IMG/VR virus record: IMGVR_UViG_3300037104_000756 | Location: 34,163 to 98,162 of that record | DNA from: a virus | Length of the DNA stretch: 64,000 nt | Direction: 5' to 3' (one strand) | Notes under the pieces: model-generated | Databases searched by the model: none | What the model was told of the DNA's origin: nothing | What the model saw: the letters and a program-made list of their open reading frames with translations, nothing else | Shown here: one piece after another, positions 25,718 through 33,478 of the stretch | Position numbering within the stretch: the stretch's first letter is position 1 | Layout: each line of letters opens with the position of its first letter | Made by a program: the position numbers and the translations under genes

Positions 25718-27061
25718 ATGGCTGTTCCAACAACTCAAGCTGCCGATCCATACGCAGACATCGCGACTCCTATCCAAGCCGCGACGGGTCAGCCGTCCGC
25801 CTCTTCGACAGCACCTGATCCTTATGCATCTATCGCAACCGACATTTCTCCTGCTGAAGGAGCACTCTCTAAAATCGGAGATTTTGCGAAAGGTACTGCT
25901 GAAGGTGCGGTCACATCGATGGGCGAGACGATTCAATCTCTGCCTTGGATCGGGAAGAAGATAATTTCACCTGACGCCATGACGGCGGAACGTGCATACT
26001 TTGCCCCAGGTACGCCAGCAGAAAAATATGGACAGACAACTGGGCATTTAGCCGAACCTCTGTTGGAGTTTGTTCTGGGTGACGCCGCTCTGAAAGGTCT
26101 TACTCTATCTGATAAAATTGGACTGGCGGGAAAAATTTCAAAGATCGCACAAGATTCGCCATATATCGGAAAACTACTACAGCATGGAGTTAACGCGGCT
26201 CGAATGGGAACCGTCGGGACGACCGAAGCGTTAGCAAAGGGTGCCACGCTACCACAAGCGCTTGAGACAGGGGCTGCAACTGGAATCGGCGGCGAAGCCC
26301 TATCTGCCATCGCCGAGCCCGTGGCGAACGCCATCAAGAATCCATTTCGAACCGCCAAGGCGATAGCTAGTCCCTTCACAGGGGGGGCTATTCAACCCGC
26401 TCTAAAATCAGGCATACAGGATGTTTGGGATTCTGTCGCAGAGAGAGCAGGCGTAGCAAAACCCGTCTCTTCTTCTGTGCAAGATTTAGGCCAGGAAGTC
26501 GGCGATAACATTCTGGCGCGATCCAAGGCTAACTACAAAATGATCGATACGGCTACCGATGGCCGATTTTCAGGAACCGAGAAAGCCCTCAAAGATGTGA
26601 ATAAAGAGTTGCAATCTGTAACGAACGACACCGAAGAGCAGGCTCTTCTTGTTCGTAAAACAAGGCTAGAACTACAAATGGATCAGATGATGGATGAGGC
26701 GGCGACTAAGGGGGTTTCTCAGGCCCATGTCGACGCAGCCAAAAGCGATTTCAAGCAGGCCCAAGCTATCTACGACACGAACCATCAAATTCGAATGGCC
26801 ACTGCGGGAGTACGGCCAGGAATGCAGGGCGCAAAGGATGTTCCCGAGGAAGTTAATGCAAAGTCTCTGCTGAATCGACTGAATAAACTTCTGAATAAAG
26901 GTCGCCTACAGCAAGCCGTGGGGGAGGATTCTGCCGAGGATTTGATTGGACACTCCGCAATCGCGCAGAAGGCAGCTAAAGATGTGACCCGTAACCAGAG
27001 AATTGGTGGGGCAGTAGTCGCTGCCGCTGGGTACGGGGGCGCTAAGAAATACCTACCGTGA
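25718..27061 (+). CDS. Internal virion / DNA ejection protein
   Basis: A 447-residue protein starting immediately after the previous stop. Two tandem DPYAxIAT segments occur near the N-terminus (10-17 and 33-40). The middle is rich in hydrophobic Gly/Ala helices (about 95-230), and the C-terminus ends AVVAAAGYGGAKKYLP, a possible membrane-inserting tail. Position fits the last gene of an internal virion block. Its 3' end overlaps a tiny minus-strand frame. Confidence 0.6.
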   Translation: MAVPTTQAADPYADIATPIQAATGQPSASSTAPDPYASIATDISPAEGALSKIGDFAKGTAEGAVTSMGETIQSLPWIGKKIISPDAMTAERAYFAPGTPAEKYGQTTGHLAEPLLEFVLGDAALKGLTLSDKIGLAGKISKIAQDSPYIGKLLQHGVNAARMGTVGTTEALAKGATLPQALETGAATGIGGEALSAIAEPVANAIKNPFRTAKAIASPFTGGAIQPALKSGIQDVWDSVAERAGVAKPVSSSVQDLGQEVGDNILARSKANYKMIDTATDGRFSGTEKALKDVNKELQSVTNDTEEQALLVRKTRLELQMDQMMDEAATKGVSQAHVDAAKSDFKQAQAIYDTNHQIRMATAGVRPGMQGAKDVPEEVNAKSLLNRLNKLLNKGRLQQAVGEDSAEDLIGHSAIAQKAAKDVTRNQRIGGAVVAAAGYGGAKKYLP

Positions 27062-27127
27062 GTTGAATGACGTTAGTAGGATATAAACGCCGTAGGCAAG
27101 CAGCAGCAGACTTAAAATTCCCATCAT
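27053..27127 (-). CDS. Tiny membrane protein
   Basis: A 24-residue frame whose ATG overlaps the HNH stop (ATGA). Residues 2-18 (MGILSLLLLAYGVYILL) are one transmembrane helix. Coupling and composition support it; it is too short for family assignment. Confidence 0.4.
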   Translation of the reverse strand: MMGILSLLLLAYGVYILLTSFNSR

Positions 27128-27681
27128 GATTGTTTTCTCTCTAGGCGATTTGGCGGCGTGATACCCCAGCCGAGACTTCGAAGCCACTCAGCTAGTTCTT
27201 GTTCGCTATGCCCTCGCGAATGATTGCCTTTTAACTGAATACTTAGGTTGGTTAGATCGTTGCAAGCGCGCCCGTTGATCCCATGGTGAACATCTTCGTT
27301 GGGTTTGAGCGGACGACCAAGGAACTGAGCCATAACATGTCGATGCTCTAGGACTCTTTTGCCATTATAGGTGATGACGCGGTATCCATGAGTATCCAGC
27401 GATCCTGCACCGAATGGCGCTTTTATGCCTCTGCTGCATCCTGTGGTGAGACTCGCAGTTACTACGTCGCGCCGTACGCGTCGGATTTTATCCATACAAT
27501 CCCAAGTGGGTTTGGCGGATCGCGTGCGTTTTCCGACGCCGATGACGCGCAAGTTTCCAAACACCATGTTAGTGAGATCGGGACTGTGGCGGCACATATG
27601 CTTTGCGGGTCGGAGACACGGGCGCGCTTCGGTCATGCACCCTCGTTTGATCATTTTGCCGCAAAGTGTTTTGGTCTTCAT
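27124..27681 (-). CDS. HNH homing endonuclease (HNH_3 type)
   Basis: A 185-residue protein. The core is LEHRHVMAQFLGRPL, then VHHGINGRACNDLTNL and GNHSRGHS (about 111-165), the phage HNH_3 layout. The N-terminal 60 residues hold several Cys (LCGKM, PCLRP, MCRHS) that may bind zinc. It interrupts the junction between virion genes and the minus-strand block, as a mobile gene would. Confidence 0.85.
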   Translation of the reverse strand: MKTKTLCGKMIKRGCMTEARPCLRPAKHMCRHSPDLTNMVFGNLRVIGVGKRTRSAKPTWDCMDKIRRVRRDVVTASLTTGCSRGIKAPFGAGSLDTHGYRVITYNGKRVLEHRHVMAQFLGRPLKPNEDVHHGINGRACNDLTNLSIQLKGNHSRGHSEQELAEWLRSLGWGITPPNRLERKQS

Positions 27682-27719
27682 GTTCGTAGTATATCACGAA
27701 GTATCCGCAAGAGTCCACT

Positions 27720-27788
27720 TCAGTTACTAAAGCGGCAGACTGTCCAGCACATCATAAATATTAGCCATATAGACCAGAACACAATCAT
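27720..27788 (-). CDS. Possible tiny membrane protein
   Basis: A 22-residue frame starting inside the preceding stop (ATGA). It is almost wholly hydrophobic (IVFWSIWLIFMMCW). Coupling supports translation; function is unknown. Confidence 0.3.
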   Translation of the reverse strand: MIVFWSIWLIFMMCWTVCRFSN

Positions 27789-27982
27789 CGCGGCCAGCTT
27801 GGTGGTAGCGGTGTGGGACCACCTGGATTAGGCATCGGAGAGCAGGCTGACGGAGGTAGGCCACCGCAAGGGTCGTACGGGCCATTTTGGGCGAGTACCG
27901 ACACTGTGCTGGACAACCCATAAATGAGCAGCCCGAGTGCTAGAACTGCAGAAAGACTAATCGTTGCAAGTGTAATTTTCAT
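27785..27982 (-). CDS. Small exported protein
   Basis: A 65-residue protein with an N-terminal signal (ATISLSAVLALGLLIYGL) and a short Pro/Gly/Cys-rich remainder (PCGGLPPSACSPMPNPGG). The ATG overlaps the upstream stop (ATGA) after AAAGGAGCCGCA. It could act in the periplasm during lysis, but no motif proves it. Confidence 0.6.
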   Translation of the reverse strand: MKITLATISLSAVLALGLLIYGLSSTVSVLAQNGPYDPCGGLPPSACSPMPNPGGPTPLPPSWPR

Positions 27983-28149
27983 TGCGGCTCCTTTACTGAG
28001 AGAATGCGAACTTCAGGACCATCGTTGGCGGAGTCCGCATCATTGAACAGACTGTTGATGAGTGACGCCAACAGTGGCATCTGATACGCCGCCAGTGCGG
28101 CTACGATCATCGTTCGTTCACCAGAGGTGATTTCGATTTTACGTTTCAT
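27979..28149 (-). CDS. Small hypothetical protein
   Basis: A 56-residue protein (MKRKIEITSGERTMI...), AGGAGACCAGC ribosome site, ATGA overlaps on both sides. Helical middle (MIVAALAAYQMPLLASLI) that may associate with membranes. Confidence 0.6.
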   Translation of the reverse strand: MKRKIEITSGERTMIVAALAAYQMPLLASLINSLFNDADSANDGPEVRILSVKEPQ

Positions 28150-28229
28150 GCTGGTCTCCTAGTTTTCTTATCGGGATATTTTGCGAGTGCTTTTTCAACA
28201 AGGCGTTTGATATGGTTGAATTCCTTCAC
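28146..28229 (-). CDS. Small basic protein (GTG start)
   Basis: The stop of this frame overlaps the next ATG, so its 3' end is well placed. The only start downstream of the promoter is the GTG at 28229, giving 27 residues (VKEFNHIKRLVEKAL...). An alternative is a leaderless 14-codon peptide beginning at the ATG at 28239 in another frame. Confidence 0.35.
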   Translation of the reverse strand: MKEFNHIKRLVEKALAKYPDKKTRRPA

Positions 28230-28245
28230 GGTCTTCCATGCGTTA

Positions 28246-28289
28246 AGGATACCAAGGACCTTGCGACAGTGCAATGGTACGAAGGTACT
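28246..28289 (-). promoter_or_regulatory. Minus-strand promoter with GTAC palindrome operator (site 1)
   Basis: Reading the minus strand: AGTACCTTCGTAC, CA, -35 TTGCAC, 17 bases, -10 TATCCT with extended TGG. The palindrome lies two bases upstream of the -35 box. It drives the 28229-27720 genes. Confidence 0.7.
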
Positions 28290-28298
28290 GCCCGGATT

Positions 28299-28321
28299 AA
28301 GACTTTCTCTCGTATAGTGTA
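28299..28321 (+). promoter_or_regulatory. AAGACT-class element
   Basis: AAGACT, TTCTCTCG, TATAG, TGTAG. It lies back to back with operator-promoter site 1 and drives the plus-strand genes from 28336. Confidence 0.65.
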
Positions 28322-28335
28322 GGCAGGAGAATGCT

Positions 28336-28554
28336 ATGGAGCGCTCACCCGTTTGCCCAAAATGCCTCTCGAAATTTTTAGACATCCGAGGGTGCATATA
28401 TCATGGTAAGACCGCCAGCACCATTTGTGAAGATGCATGGCATCGCGGCGCTGATTATAATCCTGACGTGCTAGTTCTGACTGCTCAGGACCGCGATTTT
28501 CTCGCAAGTGTGAAAGTTAGTTTGGAACCGCAAAGGAAGGCACTCCGTGGCTGA
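28336..28554 (+). CDS. Small zinc-ribbon protein
   Basis: A 72-residue protein with CPKC (7-10) and a later Cys/His cluster (CIYHG, CEDAWH). GGAG ribosome site. It overlaps the next gene by eight bases. No function is assigned. Confidence 0.6.
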   Translation: MERSPVCPKCLSKFLDIRGCIYHGKTASTICEDAWHRGADYNPDVLVLTAQDRDFLASVKVSLEPQRKALRG

Positions 28555-28930
28555 AACACAGAATGGTGTTGTGGTAGGGATCGAGGTATTAGCCGAGCGC
28601 ATCGCTAACCTCTCGAAAAAACTAGACGAGCAGATTGCGTTGTCCAAGACATCGGTCGATGCCGCTTTGACCGCTATTCAAGTCGCTAAGTCGGACCAAG
28701 AACGCACGGTGACCGTAGCTTTCGCTGCGAGCCAATCGGCTATTACGAAAACGGAACAATCACAGAAGGAGAGCAACCAGAATATCGGCATCCTGCAGAA
28801 CGACGTGGTCCGCCTCAAGGAATCGCAAGCGCAGTCGAGCGGTAACACGGGCGGCATGAAGGAAATGTACGGGTATATTTTTGCTGTCATTATGGTGATC
28901 GTGGATATATTCATGGGACTCCGCAAGTAA
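28547..28930 (+). CDS. Coiled-coil protein with C-terminal membrane anchor
   Basis: A 127-residue protein starting at GTG. Residues 10-100 form a coiled coil, and residues 108-124 (YIFAVIMVIVDIFMGL) one transmembrane helix. Paired with the next gene, which has the reverse layout; such pairs are candidates for holin or spanin-like lysis accessories, though neither is proven. Confidence 0.6.
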   Translation: MAETQNGVVVGIEVLAERIANLSKKLDEQIALSKTSVDAALTAIQVAKSDQERTVTVAFAASQSAITKTEQSQKESNQNIGILQNDVVRLKESQAQSSGNTGGMKEMYGYIFAVIMVIVDIFMGLRK

Positions 28931-28939
28931 AGGGGAATC

Positions 28940-29257
28940 ATGCATCCACGTTTAGATTTGGTAGATCAGATTATCCGCATTCTTGGCTGGCCCACACTGC
29001 TGGGTGGATTGGGCTGGGCGATCCGCAAATGGGATGACGGTCAACGTGACTTCAAAGTGATGGGGGAGAATACACGAATCGCGGTCGCAAAGATTGCTAC
29101 AGTTGAGACCGAGGTGCTGGCGATTAAAAACAACCACCTTGCTCATTTGCAGGAAGGTATCGTTGCATTGAGCGCAAGCAATGACAAAGCGGTTGAAATT
29201 TTGCAGACTATCAGTAAAGACATTGCGGTGTTGGTTGACCGCACACCACGCGCTTAA
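28940..29257 (+). CDS. Membrane-anchored coiled-coil protein
   Basis: A 105-residue protein with an N-terminal hydrophobic segment (IIRILGWPTLLGGLGWAI) followed by a coiled coil (about 40-100). AAGGGG ribosome site. It ends tail to tail with the minus-strand HTH/KOW gene, overlapping by four bases. Confidence 0.55.
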   Translation: MHPRLDLVDQIIRILGWPTLLGGLGWAIRKWDDGQRDFKVMGENTRIAVAKIATVETEVLAIKNNHLAHLQEGIVALSASNDKAVEILQTISKDIAVLVDRTPRA

Positions 29258-30633
29258 TCCAATCGGACTCCCCAGAACGCTCTTTTGCTAACAGGTGCAT
29301 CTGAGATCAGGCGGACGCAACTCGGGTCTGCCGTCACCACGAACCGCCTTCCTGTTGGAAATCTCACCTCGACTCTTAATGTTTGCGACAGAATATTCAT
29401 ACCCGTTATGGTGCCGCAGTAGTGAGCAGCGGGTCCTGTTAGAATCTCCACAAAATCTTGCGTGACTATCCTCGGGGCGGCAGGGCTATTATGATTTTGC
29501 ATCATCGTTTGAATCTCAGCATCAGGGATGGTGACTGCATGGAGAAAAACACCTTCGTCGGTATATATAGACGCCATTTCTGAGATGCCTCGAACCCGAG
29601 TTAGACCGCGAGTCAGGGTCGGTGATGTGCATCGCGCAAACAGATAATTGAACGCCAACTCTCCGTCATCGTTCGTAGGAGCAAAAATTTGCGCTGCTTG
29701 TTTTCCAAAGAGACGGCGTCCCTGGCTCTTGAGCATCGGAAAGATGAGGCTCATGCGGTGGTCAGACGATATTTCAAACATACACCAGGGCGTGTCTTGT
29801 AGCTTGCTTACGGCTCCAAACGATACCAGCGGGGAGTCATCACCAGGGGGTGCGGTAAATCGTAGCGTCTTGACACGCCGAGTTCGTGCGCGGCAGCGCT
29901 TACTGAGTCCTGCGCCTGTCAAGGACGCTTGATGCGTCAGGCTGCGGAGATACGCTCCAACAGCCACAGCCTTCACATCTTTGCTAGCCAACAGCGCGGT
30001 AATTGCTGGGCGGAATATTTTGCGGATCGCGGGAATCGGCGCTCCAACCGCTTTAGCGACCAGGGCATAGTTCTGACTGATGGCATACATCAGGATTAAT
30101 TGCGTCAGGCTGCCATACGGTGTTTCATCCACGCCTGCTTTTGTGATGATGGGACCGAGGACGAGACCTGTTGGCGCGGTACCGAGGAGAATCATGGACC
30201 CGAGAGTCTGTTCGATGATGCGCAAGTTCTGCCAGATGCGAGTTTGAATCTGCCCATGCGCTTGGGCGATGAAACTTTGAGATTTTTCGAGTAGATAATA
30301 TTCGATGAACAGTTCTTGAAACTCAGCGCGCATTTTTGAGATTAAGGGGAACAGTTTCTCAGGGTATTCGCGCGCGAATGTTTTGAACCCAATCAGGCTG
30401 CTGTTTTCCGGCAGCGCTTCAGCGGATAGGAGTGAATCCGAATCTTGGTTGCGCTCAAAGGATACGACGCTGGCGGCATTTGTCACATGGTCCCAGTAGG
30501 AGTATCCAGCCTCAGAGACTGACCGATATGTTTTGGCTTTGGCTTTCTTCCACGCCGCTGCGTAGTCTGAATGGCTGATCACACCATACATTCGACTGCG
30601 CGCACCCCAAGATATTGTGACCTTATTCGACAT
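29254..30633 (-). CDS. Candidate transcription factor: two HTH segments plus C-terminal KOW domain
   Basis: A 459-residue protein; AGGAG four bases before the ATG fixes the start. Residues 104-145 (FQELFIEYYLLEKSQSF then IAQAHGQIQTRIWQNLRII) resemble a sigma70 region-4 helix-turn-helix. A second HTH-like stretch lies at 186-212 (ALVAKAVGAPIPAIRKIF). The C-terminus (about 395-445, DFVEILTGPAAHYCGTITG...VRFPTGRRFVV) matches a KOW/NusG-type fold. No known family joins these parts. A role in phage transcription, for instance use of the AAGACT promoters, is a hypothesis. It overlaps the SprT-like gene. Confidence 0.6.
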   Translation of the reverse strand: MSNKVTISWGARSRMYGVISHSDYAAAWKKAKAKTYRSVSEAGYSYWDHVTNAASVVSFERNQDSDSLLSAEALPENSSLIGFKTFAREYPEKLFPLISKMRAEFQELFIEYYLLEKSQSFIAQAHGQIQTRIWQNLRIIEQTLGSMILLGTAPTGLVLGPIITKAGVDETPYGSLTQLILMYAISQNYALVAKAVGAPIPAIRKIFRPAITALLASKDVKAVAVGAYLRSLTHQASLTGAGLSKRCRARTRRVKTLRFTAPPGDDSPLVSFGAVSKLQDTPWCMFEISSDHRMSLIFPMLKSQGRRLFGKQAAQIFAPTNDDGELAFNYLFARCTSPTLTRGLTRVRGISEMASIYTDEGVFLHAVTIPDAEIQTMMQNHNSPAAPRIVTQDFVEILTGPAAHYCGTITGMNILSQTLRVEVRFPTGRRFVVTADPSCVRLISDAPVSKRAFWGVRLD

Positions 30634-30967
30634 GCTTCTCCTCTGAAGGTGGTATTTCGACACGCGCTTTTATTTTTCGACGCCTATTGGCAATGCGGAC
30701 GTATCGACGGACAAGGATTTCAAACACGGCTCCATGGGCAAGTTCAGGCTCTGCAACATGAAGCATTTCATGCACAAGCGTGTGCCGCCATCCTCGGATG
30801 TCTTTATTCAAAACGATAATGGGGCGGGCGAACATAGTGCCGTCGTGTAGCGTGACACCACGGCAAGTGGGTATGGTTGCATCCTCGACTAAGACGATTG
30901 TCGCAGCAGGCAATCGTCCCAGCCAGATAAGGTGGTTAAGTCTCCGATACTCTTGCTGTGGGGTCAC
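30623..30967 (-). CDS. SprT-like zinc metalloprotease domain protein
   Basis: A 114-residue protein with the zinc protease motif HEMLH (LVHEMLHVAEPELAHG, about 68-83), where the later His can be the third ligand. Start is GTG; no ATG is available before the motif. SprT-like proteins are common in phages and may process DNA-bound proteins. It overlaps the HTH/KOW gene by 11 bases and shares its promoter. Confidence 0.75.
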   Translation of the reverse strand: MTPQQEYRRLNHLIWLGRLPAATIVLVEDATIPTCRGVTLHDGTMFARPIIVLNKDIRGWRHTLVHEMLHVAEPELAHGAVFEILVRRYVRIANRRRKIKARVEIPPSEEKHVE

Positions 30968-30973
30968 CTGACC

Positions 30974-31003
30974 AATCTACCAGAAATTCTAATCCGCTGT
31001 CAA
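30974..31003 (-). promoter_or_regulatory. Minus-strand sigma70-like promoter
   Basis: On the minus strand TTGACA, 18 bases, TGG-TAGATT. It lies just upstream of the SprT-like gene and lacks the GTAC palindrome. Its -10 ends six bases from the GTG start, again giving a nearly leaderless transcript. Confidence 0.6.
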
Positions 31004-31309
31004 CTCTTTTTGTTCCCAGCAATCATGCATAGTGTTGACGTACCCCTGCGTGACAAGGTCCCGCTCGAACACCGCGATCTCTTTTTGAGCGTGGATCAAC
31101 TGAATGTGGTACTGCGCCCAAGTGCTGCGGTGAATAGCGCGCGTATTCTCCGCAAAGTGGCGCTCGATGCCGTTCCGATATTGCTTAGGCTGTACATTCC
31201 CCGCGCAGCCCTGTTCGTCGAATCCCTGCTCATCCCTGACCGATAGGCGACCAGGGAGTTTGGGCGGGAATAGTTTTGATAGCAAGTGGCTGATCCATGC
31301 AGGCATCAT
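30989..31309 (-). CDS. Hypothetical protein
   Basis: A 106-residue protein with an amphipathic N-terminus (MMPAWISHLLSKLFPPKL). GGAG ribosome site inside the RlpA gene end; the ATG overlaps its stop. The C-terminal half is charged and helical. Could be a lysis accessory because of the RlpA neighbour. Confidence 0.6.
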   Translation of the reverse strand: MMPAWISHLLSKLFPPKLPGRLSVRDEQGFDEQGCAGNVQPKQYRNGIERHFAENTRAIHRSTWAQYHIQLIHAQKEIAVFERDLVTQGYVNTMHDCWEQKELTAD

Positions 31310-31746
31310 GGGGTCTCCTCTAGTTGGATGTTGAAAGTTGTTGATTCAAGATTGAAGAATATAACCGGGTAGACGAAAACGGCAGTCAGACCTTCACCCA
31401 GGTAGTCTAGTTGGTCCGCCGCAGCGGAGGAAAGGTCCAAGATACGATGTAGGCGAAGGTTGGGACCACGATCAGTAATGGTCACAACGACGGATTCGCC
31501 ATTCTTAATGTTTAACACCCTAAGCTCTGTGCCAAACGGAAAGTACCAACTGGCTGCGGTTAGCTTGTGACAATCAAAGCGCTGCCCGTTCGCCATCTTC
31601 CGACCTTGACGGTCCTGTCCATACCATGAAGCGGTACCCATATACTGCATTGTCGCGCGGTGCTTTATGGGTGCTGCAGACGTTGAGGGGGTCCACAGCA
31701 GGCTCGCTACGATCAGCAAACCGAAAACTCGTAGTATAGTCTGCAT
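31306..31746 (-). CDS. RlpA-like double-psi beta-barrel protein, exported
   Basis: A 146-residue protein with a signal peptide (VFGLLIVASLLWTPSTSA) and the RlpA core: GTASWYG (37-43), GQRFDCHKLTAASW, FGTELRVLN, VVVTITDRGP, RILDLSSAAAD. RlpA enzymes cut naked glycan strands of peptidoglycan. The conserved D-R-G-P segment is present. It lacks the SPOR domain of bacterial RlpA. A role in lysis or cell-wall remodelling is likely. Confidence 0.88.
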   Translation of the reverse strand: MQTILRVFGLLIVASLLWTPSTSAAPIKHRATMQYMGTASWYGQDRQGRKMANGQRFDCHKLTAASWYFPFGTELRVLNIKNGESVVVTITDRGPNLRLHRILDLSSAAADQLDYLGEGLTAVFVYPVIFFNLESTTFNIQLEETP

Positions 31747-31792
31747 AGTTAAATCTCCTTTGCGTCAATTTTGTTCAACGGTGCGCGATGTT

Positions 31793-32020
31793 TTATGCAG
31801 CCCTCCTGCGTGCTAGAGTTTTCCTGGCCTGCAGGATGTGTGCGCAGGCGGTACGCCGAAAGAGGAAGTGTTCGCAACTGCAAGCCCAGCTTCGACCTTG
31901 CTTCGTCACCGTGTGATTAACTCGACCAGGGCGCGAGCGGGATTGAATGGTGCCATACGCGATGACGCCCTTGCGGGGTGCGTCGGCGGTTTTTAGACTC
32001 AGGACTCTTGGTGTTTTCAT
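31793..32020 (-). CDS. SWIM-type zinc finger protein
   Basis: A 75-residue basic protein with the SWIM pattern CSC...CAH (WACSCEHFLFRRTACAHIL, about 45-63). SWIM fingers bind DNA or proteins. The ATG is six bases after a -10 box, so the transcript is predicted leaderless; no ribosome site is visible. First gene behind operator-promoter site 2. Confidence 0.75.
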   Translation of the reverse strand: MKTPRVLSLKTADAPRKGVIAYGTIQSRSRPGRVNHTVTKQGRSWACSCEHFLFRRTACAHILQARKTLARRRAA

Positions 32021-32026
32021 GTTGAA

Positions 32027-32070
32027 AGTGTACCAATTCCCGACCCATCGGTCAAGGGTACGAAAGTACT
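32027..32070 (-). promoter_or_regulatory. Minus-strand promoter with GTAC palindrome operator (site 2)
   Basis: Minus strand: AGTACTTTCGTAC, CC, -35 TTGACC, 17 bases, TGG-TACACT, six bases, ATG. Drives the SWIM gene and probably the RlpA operon. Confidence 0.75.
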
Positions 32071-32077
32071 AATATTC

Positions 32078-32099
32078 AAGACTTTTCAATTCATAGATA
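32078..32099 (+). promoter_or_regulatory. AAGACT-class element
   Basis: AAGACT, TTTCAATT, CATAG, ATATA. Nearly consensus; back to back with operator-promoter site 2, and 15 bases before the lipoprotein ATG. Confidence 0.65.
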
Positions 32100-32113
32100 T
32101 ACGAGGGATTTCG

Positions 32114-32437
32114 ATGCGGTGGTTCTGGACATTGTTGTTGTGTCTACTGTTGATTGGATGTGTTTCTGCGCCTTCTATCACCACCTTGACCGTCACAACC
32201 GAAAGTCTTCCCGGGGCTACAATCGGCACTATCTATGCCCAGCAACTCACAGCCAGTGGTGGAGTCCCCCCCTACACCTGGAACGTTGCTGCTGGAAATT
32301 TGCCGAATGGCGTCACGTTGAACGCGTCGGGGGTTCTGGCAGGAAGAGCTACAGAATCAGGCTCGTTCACTTTTATGATTCAGGTTACAGATTCGGCGTC
32401 ATCAGTTTCTACTATTAAAATAGGGGGCGGACAGTGA
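32114..32437 (+). CDS. Lipoprotein with putative Ig (He_PIG) domain
   Basis: A 107-residue protein. The signal peptide ends in a lipobox-like LLIGC (12-16), so the mature protein would be lipid-anchored. Residues 25-100 form one putative Ig domain (LPGATIGTIYAQQL, GGVPPYTWNVAAG, LPNGVTLNASGVLAG). First of three coupled exported Ig-fold genes. Confidence 0.7.
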   Translation: MRWFWTLLLCLLLIGCVSAPSITTLTVTTESLPGATIGTIYAQQLTASGGVPPYTWNVAAGNLPNGVTLNASGVLAGRATESGSFTFMIQVTDSASSVSTIKIGGGQ

Positions 32438-33099
32438 AATTTCTCAAATGGTTTCTATTCTTGGTTCTACTTTTTCCTTGTGTCGTATCGGCGCAGGATA
32501 AGGCAACAAAAACACTCACTCTTGTGGTCAACGCAGGGGCAGTGTCCATCACGACGCCAACAATTCCTAACGGCATGGTGGGGCTGGTATACCAAACCAC
32601 TATCACCGTAACGGGAGGGTTGGCTCCGTACACATTTTCCGTGTCCTCTGGCACACTTCCAGCAGGGATGGCTATAGCGTCAGGCACTGGCGTTCTCTCT
32701 GGGACACCGATAACTGCAGGCACCAGCACTTTTACCGTGCAAGTTACGGATGCTGAAACTCCAGCGGTGATTGCTTCGCAGTCATACACGATCACCATTC
32801 TTGCGCAGTTGGCGATTACAACGAATAGTCTGCCAGCCGCCAACATTGGAGTCGGATATAGCGCTACGATCACGGCTTCGGGCGGCGTAGCACCATATAC
32901 ATTCGCGGTCACGACTGGGACACTGCCAGCGGGGCTTACGTTGAATTCTGTGACAGGTGTGATATCTGGGACACCGACAAGCGCGGGGTCGTTCACAATC
33001 ACCATCACGGTAACCGACTCGGCTAGCAACATAGCGATGTTGGATATCAAAACAACCATTGAGGTCGCGGCAGTCTTTGTGCTAGACTTCAACGCATGA
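32434..33099 (+). CDS. Exported protein with two putative Ig domains
   Basis: A 221-residue protein, GTG start overlapping the previous stop. Signal peptide FLKWFLFLVLLFPCVVSA. Two He_PIG repeats (about 42-125 and 130-215), each with G-APYTF and LPAGxxxxxxTGVxSGTP. Such domains often mediate surface binding. ATGA coupling to the next gene. Confidence 0.75.
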   Translation: MKFLKWFLFLVLLFPCVVSAQDKATKTLTLVVNAGAVSITTPTIPNGMVGLVYQTTITVTGGLAPYTFSVSSGTLPAGMAIASGTGVLSGTPITAGTSTFTVQVTDAETPAVIASQSYTITILAQLAITTNSLPAANIGVGYSATITASGGVAPYTFAVTTGTLPAGLTLNSVTGVISGTPTSAGSFTITITVTDSASNIAMLDIKTTIEVAAVFVLDFNA

Positions 33100-33440
33100 A
33101 AAATAACTGGCTCGGTCTAATCGTCTTGGCTCTCGCGCTGGTGGTTAATCCTACCCGCGCGGGGGCTCAAGATAAGACTTCGAAAATTTTCATCATCATC
33201 GTCGGGCACATAGTGACGATTGGATGGACCGCTTCGACGACTCCAAATGTCACATACAACGTCTATGTGAGTTCTGTTCGAGGAGGACCATATTTGAAGA
33301 TCGGTCACACGGCGGGTACATTTTTCGGGGACATTGACGGCACGTCAGGCAACACCTATTTTTATGTGATCACTGCGGTAGACGCTGCAGGGAATGAGAG
33401 TATCAATTCAACTGAAGTGTCGGTCGTCCTCCCAAATTAG
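33096..33440 (+). CDS. Exported FN3-like protein
   Basis: A 114-residue protein with a signal peptide (LGLIVLALALVVNPTRAGA) and one fibronectin-III-like domain (ITIGW-like VTIGWTAS, YNVYVSS, YFYVITAVDAAGNES). Third of the coupled trio. The C-terminus follows the FN3 G-strand (TEVSVVLP). Confidence 0.7.
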   Translation: MKNNWLGLIVLALALVVNPTRAGAQDKTSKIFIIIVGHIVTIGWTASTTPNVTYNVYVSSVRGGPYLKIGHTAGTFFGDIDGTSGNTYFYVITAVDAAGNESINSTEVSVVLPN

Positions 33441-33443
33441 TTC

Positions 33444-33472
33444 TTGACACTTAACGCAACATCGGGTAAAGT
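33444..33472 (+). promoter_or_regulatory. Sigma70-like promoter of tmRNA gene
   Basis: TTGACA (33444-33449), 17-base spacer, TAAAGT (33467-33472). Expected transcript start near 33479, ahead of the acceptor piece. Confidence 0.75.
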
Positions 33473-33478
33473 GCAGGA

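Noticed and set aside
27388-27831. 147-residue plus-strand frame opposite the HNH gene
   Set aside because: Shadow of the HNH gene and its neighbours; no ribosome site.
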